Assembly: GCF_004307995.1 (NCBI RefSeq)
Contig: NZ_SIRE01000017.1
Span: forward strand, 62,001 to 126,000
Direction: 5' to 3'
DNA: 64,000 nt
Source: Paenibacillus thalictri
GTDB lineage: Bacteria > Bacillota > Bacilli > Paenibacillales > NBRC-103111
This document shows, in pieces, positions 51,270 through 61,153 of this stretch; the first letter of the stretch is position 1, and each line of letters opens with the position of its first letter. The notes under the pieces are model-generated. The model saw only the letters and a program-made list of their open reading frames with translations, was not told the origin of the DNA and searched no databases. The position numbers were made by a program, and so were the translations under genes.

Positions 51270-53096
51270 TTAAATTGAAGATTTTCGGGCATTTGGTTGT
51301 TCTACACGAAAAGGGATGCGAATGGAAACGACCGTTCCTTTGCCGCCAAAGGAGCTTAACCGGATCCCGTAACGTTCACCGTATTTCAAAACAAGACGGG
51401 CGTGAACGTTGGTAATGCCCAAGGACTCGTTACGCACATATTCAGCGTCACAATGCTCGGTTATTTGAGCTAATTGGCTAGTCAAATCGTTTAACCTCGC
51501 CTCTGTAATGCCCGGCCCATTATCGGCAATTTCGATAATTAGATCCTGATCTTCGTTATAAGCGCTGACCAAGATCGCGGCGTCTCCACCATTCGGTTCG
51601 ACCGCATATTTAACCGCATTTTCTGCAATGGGCTGCAGTGTCAGCTTGACGCACAGACAATCTAGAAATTTCTCATGCACATAAATATTGCTTTGAAAAT
51701 AGAGCGAAAATCGTATCTTTACGATGCCTAAATAATTCATCAAATGCTGAATCTCGTCCCGAAGCGTCACTTCTGCATCGGCAAATTTGGCATTGTAGCG
51801 GTAAACGTCTGCCAAATTGCGGGCCAGCAGCTCGATTTTGGGTGTTTTTTCCAGATAGGCGATGCTTTTGATAAGCTCTAGAGAATTATAAAGCAGGTGT
51901 GGATTAATCTGATTTTGCAGTACACGGATCGCCGCTTCCTTTTGACGAAGCATGAATTTGATTTCTTTTACCCTCAGCTCAATTACGGTTTCGTTTAGCT
52001 CCTTCAATTGCTTCACCATGGTATTGAAGCTGATGTTCAATTCCTGAAGCTCGTCCTTGCCTTCATTGATTTTGGCGCGTACCGAAAGATCCCCTCCGGC
52101 CAGCCGGCGCATCAGGTTCTGCAGCATGATAACAGGTTGTACGAATCGTGCGGATACATAAGGGACGACAAATAAAATACATAAAGTAATTACAAAAAAT
52201 GTAAACCATGTTGCGTTTCTGGCTGTCTTTAATCCACCGGCCATTTCGTCGAATGGGGTGACTGCGACAATTCTCCAATCCGTCACATAAGAGCTGCTTT
52301 TCGAGACAAGCCAACTTCCATCATGCCAGCTTTGAATGAACGTATTGTTAGGATTGTCAAGATTTAGCGTGACCATCTCTGTTTGCGATCTCGGCAAGCC
52401 GAGCCACTCCGCATTGGGATGATATACGATCGTGTCGTCATCGGAAAGGATAAAGAAGAAGCCGTTATGCCCCAGATTGGAACTGTTAAACGTTGAGCCG
52501 ATTTCCGACATATTAAAATCAATGATTAATCTGCCGCATAATTCGATATCGCTGACGCTATAAACCGGAATAATGAGCGACAATACGGGGACTTGTGATT
52601 GCTGAGGGTAATTTACCCTGTGTGTGGACAACACTTTCGTTTCCGGTGAAATGGGTGTGTGGAACCATGGTTCCTGCTGATAATAAAGCGGGTTGGAGTA
52701 AAACTTCCCAAATGAAGACACAATGTCTCCATCGCCGGACATCAAGAACATTCCCACGATTTCCGGATAATTGTTGCCAATGCTGCGGACTAGCTCGCTC
52801 TCCACCGTATCCTCTGAACTTATTCGAGCTTCTTTATGGGTCAGCCACGTTTGGACAACGCTGTTGCGTGTTAATGAATTTGTCGAGCGGATCATCTGCT
52901 TGAAATAATAGTCAAAGTGATGATTCACATTTGTCGCCGACTCGCTGGAGAGCCTGTAGAAATCCTTTTGTATCACTTCTCCAAAATAATTATGTGAAAA
53001 TAGAAGCATCATGAGCAAGGATGCAAGATTAACGATGAAGAATCCGGCGGTCATCTTCCATTTAATCGAAAAGCGGTACGGAAAACGCATGTTCAT
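51270..53096 (-). CDS. Sensor histidine kinase, YesM type
   Basis: A 608-residue membrane kinase. It has a membrane helix at about 13-33, an extracellular Cache domain to about 280, a second helix (TWFTFFVITLCILFVVPYVS), a HAMP domain, the phospho-acceptor region QINPHLLYNSLELIKS near residue 398, and a HATPase domain with ENAVKYAVEPNGGDA and IADNGPGI. It autophosphorylates in response to an extracellular signal and passes phosphate to the YesN-type regulator encoded just upstream. The start is ATG in an ATGA overlap with that regulator stop. It probably senses the oligosaccharide taken up by the divergent operon. Confidence 0.9.
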   Translation of the reverse strand: MNMRFPYRFSIKWKMTAGFFIVNLASLLMMLLFSHNYFGEVIQKDFYRLSSESATNVNHHFDYYFKQMIRSTNSLTRNSVVQTWLTHKEARISSEDTVESELVRSIGNNYPEIVGMFLMSGDGDIVSSFGKFYSNPLYYQQEPWFHTPISPETKVLSTHRVNYPQQSQVPVLSLIIPVYSVSDIELCGRLIIDFNMSEIGSTFNSSNLGHNGFFFILSDDDTIVYHPNAEWLGLPRSQTEMVTLNLDNPNNTFIQSWHDGSWLVSKSSSYVTDWRIVAVTPFDEMAGGLKTARNATWFTFFVITLCILFVVPYVSARFVQPVIMLQNLMRRLAGGDLSVRAKINEGKDELQELNISFNTMVKQLKELNETVIELRVKEIKFMLRQKEAAIRVLQNQINPHLLYNSLELIKSIAYLEKTPKIELLARNLADVYRYNAKFADAEVTLRDEIQHLMNYLGIVKIRFSLYFQSNIYVHEKFLDCLCVKLTLQPIAENAVKYAVEPNGGDAAILVSAYNEDQDLIIEIADNGPGITEARLNDLTSQLAQITEHCDAEYVRNESLGITNVHARLVLKYGERYGIRLSSFGGKGTVVSIRIPFRVEQPNARKSSI

Positions 53097-54103
53097 AACC
53101 CCATTTTCTTACGATATTCATTGGGAGACTCGCCAACGACGCTTTTAAAAACACGGTTGAAATACGGAAGTGATACGTAACCGACCATTTCCGACACTTC
53201 ATAAACTTTAATGTCATACTCCCAGAGCAGCTCCTTCGCTTTTTCGATTCGAAGTATGTTCAGGTAATGGACGAAGGAGTGGCCCGTATGCAGTTTGAAG
53301 AGATGTCTGAAGTACGAAGTGCTCAGACTGCAGTATTCAGCCATTCCGGTCACTGTTAAGTTTTTCATATAGTTCTGTTTGATATGATCACATGCCTTTT
53401 TAATAATCGATTTCACATCCTGGCTGGAAGCTGCGGCACTGATACGGCCCCAGGCTTCCACTAGCAGAAGAAAATAACTGCGAATGGCTTCGTCACTTTC
53501 ACTTTTAGCTGGAGGTTGGTAACCTGGATCTATGCCTTGAAGGAGCTCAATCAGCTTATTCGAAAAAACGCTCAGTAAACTGGTGCGGACACCCTTGGGA
53601 GCCGACTTCATCTGCAGCAGCGAATTTACAATGGCCATTATTTCCCGGATCATTTGTTGCTGGTCTAACTTATCGATTTCGATGAAAAATTCTTGCATAC
53701 GGACAAGGTACGCGTGTGTATCTCTGAGCGCATGGAGGCGGTTGAGTGAGCGGCGCAGTGCATCCAGAAGCTCCTCCTCCAAAATCGGTTTCAGCAAATA
53801 CTCGGATACGCCGTGACGAATCGCTTGCTTGGCGTAATCAAAATCGTCATGACCACTGATGATGATCGTAACGATCGGCAATTTTTGTTCATCGATCTGT
53901 CGGAGCAGCCACAATCCATCACCTTTAGGCATGACGATATCCGTAATCACAATCGTCGGCCATAACTCCTGGATTAAGTTCCAAGCATCTTCGCCATTTC
54001 CCGTTTCTGCGACAACCTTAAATCCGCAGCTGGAATTCTCGACCATTTCAATAACGGCACTGCGTACGAGCGGTTCGTCTTCTGCAACCAGAACATGAAA
54101 CAT
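53093..54103 (-). CDS. Response regulator with AraC DNA-binding domain, YesN type
   Basis: A 336-residue regulator. Its receiver domain has the acidic pair Glu8/Asp9 and phospho-acceptor Asp55 (VITDIVMPKGDG). A helical linker follows, then a C-terminal AraC domain (VTGMAEYCSLSTSYFRHLF and VYEVSEMVGYVSLPYFNRVF). Phosphorylated by the YesM-type kinase, it should activate the divergent ABC/sulfatase operon. The inverted repeat at 54166-54196 between them is a candidate site. The start is ATG after GAGGAG. The kinase gene begins within its stop codon. Confidence 0.9.
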   Translation of the reverse strand: MFHVLVAEDEPLVRSAVIEMVENSSCGFKVVAETGNGEDAWNLIQELWPTIVITDIVMPKGDGLWLLRQIDEQKLPIVTIIISGHDDFDYAKQAIRHGVSEYLLKPILEEELLDALRRSLNRLHALRDTHAYLVRMQEFFIEIDKLDQQQMIREIMAIVNSLLQMKSAPKGVRTSLLSVFSNKLIELLQGIDPGYQPPAKSESDEAIRSYFLLLVEAWGRISAAASSQDVKSIIKKACDHIKQNYMKNLTVTGMAEYCSLSTSYFRHLFKLHTGHSFVHYLNILRIEKAKELLWEYDIKVYEVSEMVGYVSLPYFNRVFKSVVGESPNEYRKKMGL

Positions 54104-54165
54104 GGGGTAATCTCCTCGCTCTAAACATCAAAGGATTTGTGTCTTATATATTATATGTTATTAAC

Positions 54166-54196
54166 GTATAATCCAATATGATAGTTAGGATTATAC
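54166..54196. promoter_or_regulatory. Perfect inverted repeat between yesN-like gene and ABC operon
   Basis: GTATAATCC-N13-GGATTATAC, 9-bp perfect arms, in the 266-bp divergent region. It overlaps a possible minus-strand promoter (TTGGAT-15-TATAAT, 54176-54150) and a plus-strand TATACT. It is a candidate regulator site. Confidence 0.55.
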
Positions 54197-54369
54197 TTCA
54201 TGAAAGTTGAAATGGTTAACAATTCATCATTTAGGTTAAAGACGAATTTCTGAATCTTGGCTAGAATATGGACATTGGCAGCCAATGCGAGTGTTTTTGA
54301 TGTAAGTCTTGTTGTAGAAAGCGGTTGCTTTGCTTGATCAGCTGTAGAAAACTACAAGGGGGAGTACAA

Positions 54370-55893
54370 ATGAAAAAGAGTTTATTCACAATGATGGCGA
54401 CAGCTCTCGTATTCAGCAACGTTGTCGGTTGCTCGAGCAGCGCCAAAACGCAGCCAGATGCAGCAAATAATGGAGCCGGCGGAGACGGGAATGAAAAAAT
54501 CGCGATCAACATGATGACTTATAGCGTCGATGGCGGCGGTTGGCCGGATAACGCCGAGATCGTTCAAGAGCTCAATAAGAAACTGAATATCGATTTGAAG
54601 ATACAATGGGTGCCAAACGACAACTACGATAACAAGCTGGAAACGCTGGCAGCTGCCAATAATATGCCAGACCTCTACACAATCAGAGATATCAAACGGT
54701 ATCTGTCATGGCAGCAAAAAGGTATTTTAATGGATGTAAAACCTTCTTTGAACCAGTACCCGAATTTAGTGAAATATCTCGGCGAAGACGGATTTAAAAT
54801 ACTGAACCCGAAGGATAAATATTATGGGTTACCGTATTATGTTCCTGAAACCCGTGATTCGCTCGCCATTCGCCAAGACTGGCTCGATAAATTGAATCTG
54901 AAGATGCCGACGACGATTGACGAATTTTATAGCGTTGCAAAAGCTTTTGCAACCCAAGACCCTGACGGGAACGGCAAACAGGATACGGTTGGCTTCAGCT
55001 TTGCGGTCAATCCGCAGACAGGTGTGTTCGAGAGACTTGCCTTCCTGCAGGGCGCTTTTGGGCTTGCGAACGGCTGGAAAGAAGAAAACGGGAAGCTCAT
55101 TCCGTACCAAACGCAGGTATCGGAGCTGAAGGACATGGTAGCTTTCCTTCAGAAGGCTTATAACGAAGGCGTACTGGACAAAGATTTCGCTGTCAATAAA
55201 CTTCGTGATCCCCTTAATAAATTTGAGGCCAGCAAAGTCGGGACCGGTTATGTCAATCCTAATGAAGTATACTCCAGCACGATTCCTTCGGTCACAAAGG
55301 TAGATCCGAAAGCTAAGGTTGTACAGTTATTGCCGCCTAAGGGGCCGAAAGGACAGGCAACGCTTACGGGTACAGGAGGAACGCAAAAGGTAGTCATCAA
55401 TGGGAAAATTGATCCTAAAAAGCAGCAGCGCATCCTGAAGCTGCTTGACTACATGATGTCCGACGAAGGAACTGATTTGATTAAGAACGGCATTGAAGGT
55501 GTCGACTACAAGAAAGTTGACGGCAACAAATACGAGAAACTCGACTTTGACAAAAACAGACCGCAAATCCTTTCGCTTTGGTTTCTCCGCAGATATGATC
55601 CGCTCATTCAGGTGTTCAAGTTTAGCGATCCGCAGTTGGCGCAAAATCTAAGCGTCTGGGCTGAGAATAATGCTAAATATGCTTGGAAAAACCCTGGCGC
55701 CGGATTGGTATCGGATACGAACGTAAAAATCGGAGCAAGCCTGGATCAGAAGCTGGCGCAAGCTTTGGTGAAAGCAATTATCGACAAAGAATCAGTAGAC
55801 ACTATCGACAAAGCCGTAGCCGATTGGAAATCAGGCGGCGGGGATAAAATTATTAAAGAAATCAATGACGCTTACGCGGCCAGCAAGCAGTAA
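54370..55893 (+). CDS. Sugar-binding lipoprotein of the second sulfatase operon
   Basis: A 507-residue lipoprotein. Its signal peptide ends in VVGC (Cys near residue 21), then a Ser/Asn/Gly linker. A calcium-loop-like DPDGNGKQD is followed by VGFSFAV in the middle. It resembles the LipO/YtcQ subgroup and the binding proteins at 26193 and 28015. The start is ATG at 54370 after AGGGGGAG; the upstream in-frame extension has no ribosome binding site. It feeds an oligosaccharide to the LplB/YtcP-type permeases encoded next. The sulfatases and GH38 downstream suggest a sulfated mannose-containing glycan. Confidence 0.86.
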   Translation: MKKSLFTMMATALVFSNVVGCSSSAKTQPDAANNGAGGDGNEKIAINMMTYSVDGGGWPDNAEIVQELNKKLNIDLKIQWVPNDNYDNKLETLAAANNMPDLYTIRDIKRYLSWQQKGILMDVKPSLNQYPNLVKYLGEDGFKILNPKDKYYGLPYYVPETRDSLAIRQDWLDKLNLKMPTTIDEFYSVAKAFATQDPDGNGKQDTVGFSFAVNPQTGVFERLAFLQGAFGLANGWKEENGKLIPYQTQVSELKDMVAFLQKAYNEGVLDKDFAVNKLRDPLNKFEASKVGTGYVNPNEVYSSTIPSVTKVDPKAKVVQLLPPKGPKGQATLTGTGGTQKVVINGKIDPKKQQRILKLLDYMMSDEGTDLIKNGIEGVDYKKVDGNKYEKLDFDKNRPQILSLWFLRRYDPLIQVFKFSDPQLAQNLSVWAENNAKYAWKNPGAGLVSDTNVKIGASLDQKLAQALVKAIIDKESVDTIDKAVADWKSGGGDKIIKEINDAYAASKQ

Positions 55894-55934
55894 CCGTATG
55901 CAAAGTTCATCCAAAGTGACTAGGTAAACATCGA

Positions 55935-55952
55935 GGGCTCCCTGGTGGGAGC
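55935..55952 (+). other. Intra-operon hairpin after the binding-protein gene
   Basis: GGGCTCCC-TG-GTGGGAGCC-type hairpin without a U-tract, between lipoprotein and permease genes. It is the same position as the hairpin at 29582. Confidence 0.45.
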
Positions 55953-56010
55953 CTTCTCAAATTTATTCTCTGACGCGGATTGACTTATTTGATAGTAAGG
56001 AGTAATTAAT

Positions 56011-57000
56011 ATGAACAAAAAACAAACTGCGAACGCCGCTTTGCAGTTGCCAGATACGAAGTGGAACGAAGCCCATCATTCCCGGCAGGAGCTGCGAAAG
56101 CAGTCGATACGGCTATGGAAAAGGGGAATTCCGCTCTACCTTATGATTTTACCGGGGCTCCTTTATTTTATCATTTTTCGGTATATTCCAATGGGCGGGA
56201 TCATCATTGCTTTTCAGCAGTATGATCCGTTTGACGGATTCTTGCATAGCCCATGGGTAGGGTTCGAGAATTTTCAGAAGTTGTTTGGAGCGCCGGATTT
56301 CTGGGTGCTCCTTCGGAATACGCTAATCTTAAGCGCCATGAACATTTTCCTGTTTTTCCCGGCTCCGATCGTGCTTGCGTTATTGCTGAATGAAGTGCGG
56401 AATGCACTGTTCAAGCGTACCGTGCAAACCGTCGTGTATATGCCGCATTTTATTTCATGGGTAGTCGTAGCGGGCATCACGATTGTGCTGTTTGCTACGC
56501 AAGACGGCGCGATTAATAATCTGCTGGCTACTAAAGGGTTCGCTCGTATCGAGCTTATGACCGATCCGCAATATTTCCGCATGTTGTATACGTTGCAGAA
56601 CATTTGGAAGGAAACCGGCTGGAATGCCATTATTTTTCTTGCTGCGCTTGCTTCCGTGGATCCGTCCCAGTATGAAGCGGCTGTCGTTGACGGAGCAGGC
56701 AGGTGGCATCAGATGTGGCACATCAGCTTGCCCTCGCTCCGCTCGACCATTCTTATCTTATTCATTTTGCGTCTGGGACAAGTCATGGACATTGGCTTCG
56801 AACATATTTATCTGATCCAAAATTCAGTGAATCGCAGTGTTTCCGACGTATTCGATACGTATGTGTATCGAGAAGGGGTTTTGGCTGGCGAGTTCAGCTT
56901 TACGACCGCCGTCGGTTTGTTCAAGTCGTTTGTCGGCTTGATTTTGATCATGCTGGCTAATTTTCTAACCAAGAAAAGCGGCGAGGAAGGGGTGTACTAA
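56011..57000 (+). CDS. Sugar ABC permease, LplB type
   Basis: A 329-residue permease with a hydrophilic N-terminal 35 residues and six helices starting YLMILPGLLYFIIFRYIPMGG. The EAA loop is YEAAVVDGAGRWHQMWHISLP and the ending TKKSGEEGVY. It is a close relative of the permease at 29663, so the two transport systems arose from one ancestor. It pairs with the YtcP-type permease one base downstream. Confidence 0.88.
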   Translation: MNKKQTANAALQLPDTKWNEAHHSRQELRKQSIRLWKRGIPLYLMILPGLLYFIIFRYIPMGGIIIAFQQYDPFDGFLHSPWVGFENFQKLFGAPDFWVLLRNTLILSAMNIFLFFPAPIVLALLLNEVRNALFKRTVQTVVYMPHFISWVVVAGITIVLFATQDGAINNLLATKGFARIELMTDPQYFRMLYTLQNIWKETGWNAIIFLAALASVDPSQYEAAVVDGAGRWHQMWHISLPSLRSTILILFILRLGQVMDIGFEHIYLIQNSVNRSVSDVFDTYVYREGVLAGEFSFTTAVGLFKSFVGLILIMLANFLTKKSGEEGVY

Positions 57001-57001
57001 G

Positions 57002-57874
57002 TTGAAAAAATACGATCCGAGCGGTTCCAGCATCCTGTATCGTTCCACAGTGCTTGGCGCCTTGATCTTGGTCTTGGCCGCCGTTCTTCTCCCGATCCTA
57101 TACGTCGTGATGAGCTCATTTTCTACCAAACAAGAAGTGCTGACGCGTGGTTTCTTCTTAATACCCCACGAATGGACGCTAGGGGCTTATCGATATTTGA
57201 TGAACAATGATAATTTCGTCGAGTCCTTGTTTAACGCGGTGTATATTACAGCAATTGGTACCTTCATTAATATTGTGCTGACCAGCTTAATGGCCTATGG
57301 GATGTCGAAATCGTGGCTGAAAGGAAGAAAAACACTCAACTTTCTTGTATTGGTTACGATGATTTTCAGCGGCGGGATTATACCGACTTTCCTGATTATG
57401 AAAGGTTTGCACTTGCTCGACAGCTATTGGGCAATATGGCTCGGCGGAGCGATCGCACCATTTCACTTGATCGTGATGCGCAGTTTTTTTCAGAACATAC
57501 CACAAGAGCTGGATGAAGCGGGGCACATCGACGGCTGCGGTGAGTTCCGGCTGCTCGTGAGGATCATCCTGCCACTGGCGATGCCGGCTGTGGCCACGTT
57601 TACGCTTTTCTATATGGTAGGTCACTGGAATACTTATTTCACTGCTATTCTTTATATCAACGACACCCATAGATGGCCGCTGCAAGTGATATTACGACAG
57701 ATGCTGATCACAAATACGGACTCTTCATTCGAATCCTCCGTTATTGATTACCAGTTCGGGCCGCCGGTCAAGATGGCTGCAATCGTCGTGACTGCTCTGC
57801 CGCTGCTGGTGGTATACCCTTTCCTGCAAAAATATTTTAATAAAGGAATGCTCCTTGGCTCAGTTAAGGGCTAG
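57002..57874 (+). CDS. Sugar ABC permease, YtcP type
   Basis: A 290-residue permease with six helices. The EAA loop is LDEAGHIDGCGEFRLLVRII, followed by LPLAMPAVATFTLFYMVGHWN, and the ending is KYFNKGMLLGSVKG. The start is TTG one base after the preceding stop, with GAGGAAGGGG upstream, indicating translational coupling. The first Glu-Ala-Ala of the EAA motif is Glu-Ala-Gly here. Confidence 0.87.
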   Translation: MKKYDPSGSSILYRSTVLGALILVLAAVLLPILYVVMSSFSTKQEVLTRGFFLIPHEWTLGAYRYLMNNDNFVESLFNAVYITAIGTFINIVLTSLMAYGMSKSWLKGRKTLNFLVLVTMIFSGGIIPTFLIMKGLHLLDSYWAIWLGGAIAPFHLIVMRSFFQNIPQELDEAGHIDGCGEFRLLVRIILPLAMPAVATFTLFYMVGHWNTYFTAILYINDTHRWPLQVILRQMLITNTDSSFESSVIDYQFGPPVKMAAIVVTALPLLVVYPFLQKYFNKGMLLGSVKG

Positions 57875-57977
57875 GCATTCATATCTTGCTGCTGATACTG
57901 CGACAGGCAAAATCGATTTGAACATGAGTGAAGAATAGCTGCGTGAAAAGTAGTTTAACAGAAAGAAGTGGTAACCA

Positions 57978-59459
57978 TTGGGAAAGCCAAATATCCTATT
58001 AATCATGAGTGATCAGCATCGGTTTGATTGTTTGGGAGCATACGGCAATAAAGAAATACAAACTCCTCATATTGATAAGCTTGCTAGCGACGGAACGGTC
58101 TATCGGAACAGCTTCAGCGCGGCCCCGGTATGCACGCCTTCCCGTTATTCCGTATTGACGGGGTTATATCCGCATCAGCATACGGGATGGGCGAATCATG
58201 CCACCATTCCGGCACCGGACAAGGCGTTTCCGGAAATTTTGCGGCGCAATAGCTATCGTACGAAAGCGGTAGGCAAGATGCATCTGACTCCCACGTATAT
58301 GAACATCGGGTTTGAGCATTTACAACTGGCTGAGCAGGACGGCTCCGGGAGATATGACGACGATTACCACCGGTATTTGAGACAGCAAGGTTTGGTTGAC
58401 GGGATCGATCTGATCGACCAAGTATCCGAATACCGGAAGCAGGCTCCCAAGCATTATTGGGACGTGTTCGGAGCGGTGGAGTCGAACTTACCTGAAGAGC
58501 ATCATTCTACAACATGGATCGGTAATCAAGCGTTAGCCGCACTTGGCGAATGGGGTGGGGAAGAGCCGAATTTCTTAATGGTCAGCTTCATTAAACCCCA
58601 TCATCCTTTTGATCCTCCGGCACCTTGGAGCCAGATGTACGATGCTCAGCATTTAACGGTTCTGCCCGGCTGGACGGAGAACTGCCTGCAGCACGATCTT
58701 CAGATGAACGGCGGTTATTTTCCGAATGATCAATTAACGGTCGATGCATTAAAGCGTGCGATGGCACTTTACTACGGTTCGATTTCACATATTGATGGTT
58801 ATGTAGGTCAAATGATGGAGCTGCTCAAGGAAAAAGGTTTATATGACGATACGATGATTATTTATACGAGCGATCATGGCGAATATTTAGGTTTCCATCA
58901 CATGCTGTTGAAGAGCAACCATATGTACGATCCGCTTGTTAAAGTTCCGCTTATCATTAAATATCCGGGTGAACGGAACAAGATGGCTTATTCGGACGAA
59001 CTCGTGAATAATATTGATCTTGCTCCTACGCTTCTGAAGCTTGCTGATGCTCAGCCCGATAAGCATATGGCGGGCATCGATCTGAAGACGGGGACTGCCA
59101 ATCGAGATTATATTATTTGCGAAGGCGCGTCATCCAATCAGTATATGATCAGATCGCAAACTCACAAATTGTTATATTCCAGAGATCAGACGAATCATTT
59201 GTTCTTCGATCTAGTTAAAGATCCGCTGGAATTGAGAAATTTGTACGAGGATCCGGAACATCGGCAGCTGATTGGTGAATTTAAGGAAGATTTGCTCCAA
59301 TTTATTTTATTCGATGCAGTAACGCCCACTCACCTAAACGTCGAGGCCGCACAAATTGAAGCGCAAAATGTTCCACAGAACGAAGCGGCCCAGGAGTTAA
59401 AAGATTGGTACAGGAATAAAATGGAATCATTCGAACTGAGAAGTGAAGAGCAAAGTTGA
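57978..59459 (+). CDS. Type I sulfatase (CTPSR active site)
   Basis: A 493-residue sulfatase with the canonical C-T-P-S-R motif in APVCTPSRYSVLTGLYP. The metal site is LLIMSDQHRFDCLGAYG, with Gln in the second metal-ligand position as in choline-sulfatase-like groups. Later segments are SFIKPHHPFDPP and YTSDHGEYLGFHHMLLKSNHMYD. There is no signal peptide. The start is TTG at 57978 behind AAGAAGTGG. It lies 103 bp after the permease genes on the same strand. It should remove a sulfate ester from imported oligosaccharides, with the position unknown. Confidence 0.88.
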   Translation: MGKPNILLIMSDQHRFDCLGAYGNKEIQTPHIDKLASDGTVYRNSFSAAPVCTPSRYSVLTGLYPHQHTGWANHATIPAPDKAFPEILRRNSYRTKAVGKMHLTPTYMNIGFEHLQLAEQDGSGRYDDDYHRYLRQQGLVDGIDLIDQVSEYRKQAPKHYWDVFGAVESNLPEEHHSTTWIGNQALAALGEWGGEEPNFLMVSFIKPHHPFDPPAPWSQMYDAQHLTVLPGWTENCLQHDLQMNGGYFPNDQLTVDALKRAMALYYGSISHIDGYVGQMMELLKEKGLYDDTMIIYTSDHGEYLGFHHMLLKSNHMYDPLVKVPLIIKYPGERNKMAYSDELVNNIDLAPTLLKLADAQPDKHMAGIDLKTGTANRDYIICEGASSNQYMIRSQTHKLLYSRDQTNHLFFDLVKDPLELRNLYEDPEHRQLIGEFKEDLLQFILFDAVTPTHLNVEAAQIEAQNVPQNEAAQELKDWYRNKMESFELRSEEQS

Positions 59460-59571
59460 ACAACCGTGTACGTCAATTGCTGGCAGCTATATGGCGGGTG
59501 GTTTCGCTGCCAGCTTGTACCGAACAAAAGAAGTAAACCAACTACCATTACAACAACGGAGGATTGATCTT

Positions 59572-60963
59572 ATGAGCAGCAGACCTAACATTATTTATGT
59601 AATGAGCGACGACCACGGATACCAGGCGATGAGCTGCTACGGCAGCCGAATCAATCAAACGCCGAATCTCGACCGGATTGCAGAGGGGGGCATGCGCCAC
59701 GACAATTGCTTCTGCACGAACTCGATTTGCGCTCCTAGTCGGGCGGTCATTCTTTCCGGAAAATACAGTCATATGAACGGCGTGAAGACGCTTGCGGACC
59801 ATTTTGACGGTCGGCAGGTTACCTTTCCGAAGCTTCTCCAAGGTGCAGGCTACCAAACGGCGATGATCGGCAAATGGCATCTCGGGCATGGCGGCGATTC
59901 TGACCCGACAGGCTTCGATTACTGGAGCGTGCTGCCGGGGCAGGGGAAATATCACGATCCGGTATTTATCGAGATGGGCGAGAAGAAGACGATACCGGGT
60001 TATGTTACGACGATTACGACAGATCTTTCCATGGAATGGCTGAAGAATCGGGACGTAGATAAGCCGTTCCTGCTGATGTGCCATTATAAGGCGCCGCATG
60101 GTCCATGGGATCCGGATAAGAAGCATGAGCATTTATACGAGGATCTGGAGATTCCGGAGCCGGTGACGTTCTACGATGATTACTCGAATAGGGCGGAAGC
60201 CGCAAGGGAAGCCAAGATGAGAATTGACCGCGATTTGCCGAAGCGGATTGCGAAATATGTCGCGCCTGAAGGGCTTTCGCCGTTAGAGGGCAAGAAGTGG
60301 CAGTACCAGCAGTTTATTAAAGATTATTTGCGCTGCGTCGCTTCCATCGACGAGAATGTCGGCCGCTTGCTCGATTACTTGGATGAAGAAGGCTTGGCTG
60401 AAAATACGATTGTCGTTTATACATCCGACCAGGGCTTTTATCTGGGCGATCACGGCTGGTATGACAAGCGGTTTATGTACGAAGAGTCGCTGCGCATGCC
60501 GATGCTCATCCGTTATCCAAAAGAGATCGCACCTTCGTCCGTTTCAGAGGCGTTTGCGCTGAACGTCGATTTCGCTCCGACGTTCCTCGATTATGCAGGC
60601 GTGGAAATCCCTGAGGAGATGCAGGGCAGCAGCCTGCGTCCTATCTTGAAAGGCGAATTGCCGGAAGGCTGGCAGACGTCCGTCTATTACCGCTACTGGA
60701 TGCATCTGGACGAAATCCACGGTGTGTACAGCCACTATGGGGTCCGCACGGAAAAATACAAGCTGATTTACTACTATGGCGAAGCTCTTGGCGCTAGCGG
60801 AACGACGGACAGATCGACGCCGAAGGAATGGGAGCTGTTCGATCTGGAAAAGGACCCTCATGAATTGAACAATGTCTATAACCAGCCGGAGTATGCGGGA
60901 ATCGTGATGGAGCTGAAGACGGAGCTCGACCGATTGAAAACTAAGCTTAAGGATGAACTATAA
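59572..60963 (+). CDS. Type I sulfatase (CAPSR active site)
   Basis: A 463-residue sulfatase with C-A-P-S-R in NSICAPSRAVILSGKYSH. Its metal site is IIYVMSDDHGYQAMSCYG. Further segments are MIGKWHLGHGGD, CHYKAPHGPWDP and YTSDQGFYLGDHGWYDKRFMYEESLRMP, typical of the iduronate/heparan-type S1 subgroup. The start is ATG at 59572, nine bases after GGAGG; the in-frame frame open from 59443 overlaps the previous gene and lacks a ribosome binding site. It is the second sulfatase of this locus and the fourth in the window. Confidence 0.89.
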   Translation: MSSRPNIIYVMSDDHGYQAMSCYGSRINQTPNLDRIAEGGMRHDNCFCTNSICAPSRAVILSGKYSHMNGVKTLADHFDGRQVTFPKLLQGAGYQTAMIGKWHLGHGGDSDPTGFDYWSVLPGQGKYHDPVFIEMGEKKTIPGYVTTITTDLSMEWLKNRDVDKPFLLMCHYKAPHGPWDPDKKHEHLYEDLEIPEPVTFYDDYSNRAEAAREAKMRIDRDLPKRIAKYVAPEGLSPLEGKKWQYQQFIKDYLRCVASIDENVGRLLDYLDEEGLAENTIVVYTSDQGFYLGDHGWYDKRFMYEESLRMPMLIRYPKEIAPSSVSEAFALNVDFAPTFLDYAGVEIPEEMQGSSLRPILKGELPEGWQTSVYYRYWMHLDEIHGVYSHYGVRTEKYKLIYYYGEALGASGTTDRSTPKEWELFDLEKDPHELNNVYNQPEYAGIVMELKTELDRLKTKLKDEL

Positions 60964-61096
60964 CATCTAGGAATAGCGGCTTCTCCATGCAACAGCTCCT
61001 TTCATAGTCCAATAAATGGATGGCAACAGCTGGTCAGCAGGAAGTGTGATTGATCTGAGCGGAGCACAAGGATTCTGATATCTGGCATCTGAGAAT

Positions 61097-61118
61097 AAAC
61101 TCCGATTGGAGTTTTTCT
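61097..61118 (+). terminator. Rho-independent terminator
   Basis: AAACTCC-GATT-GGAGTTT followed by TTCTT. It separates the sulfatases from the mannosidase gene. The rest of the 60964-61272 gap has the palindrome below and no gene. Confidence 0.7.
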
Positions 61119-61153
61119 TAGTTGTTTGTTGGCGAGAAACAATAGCATTATTA

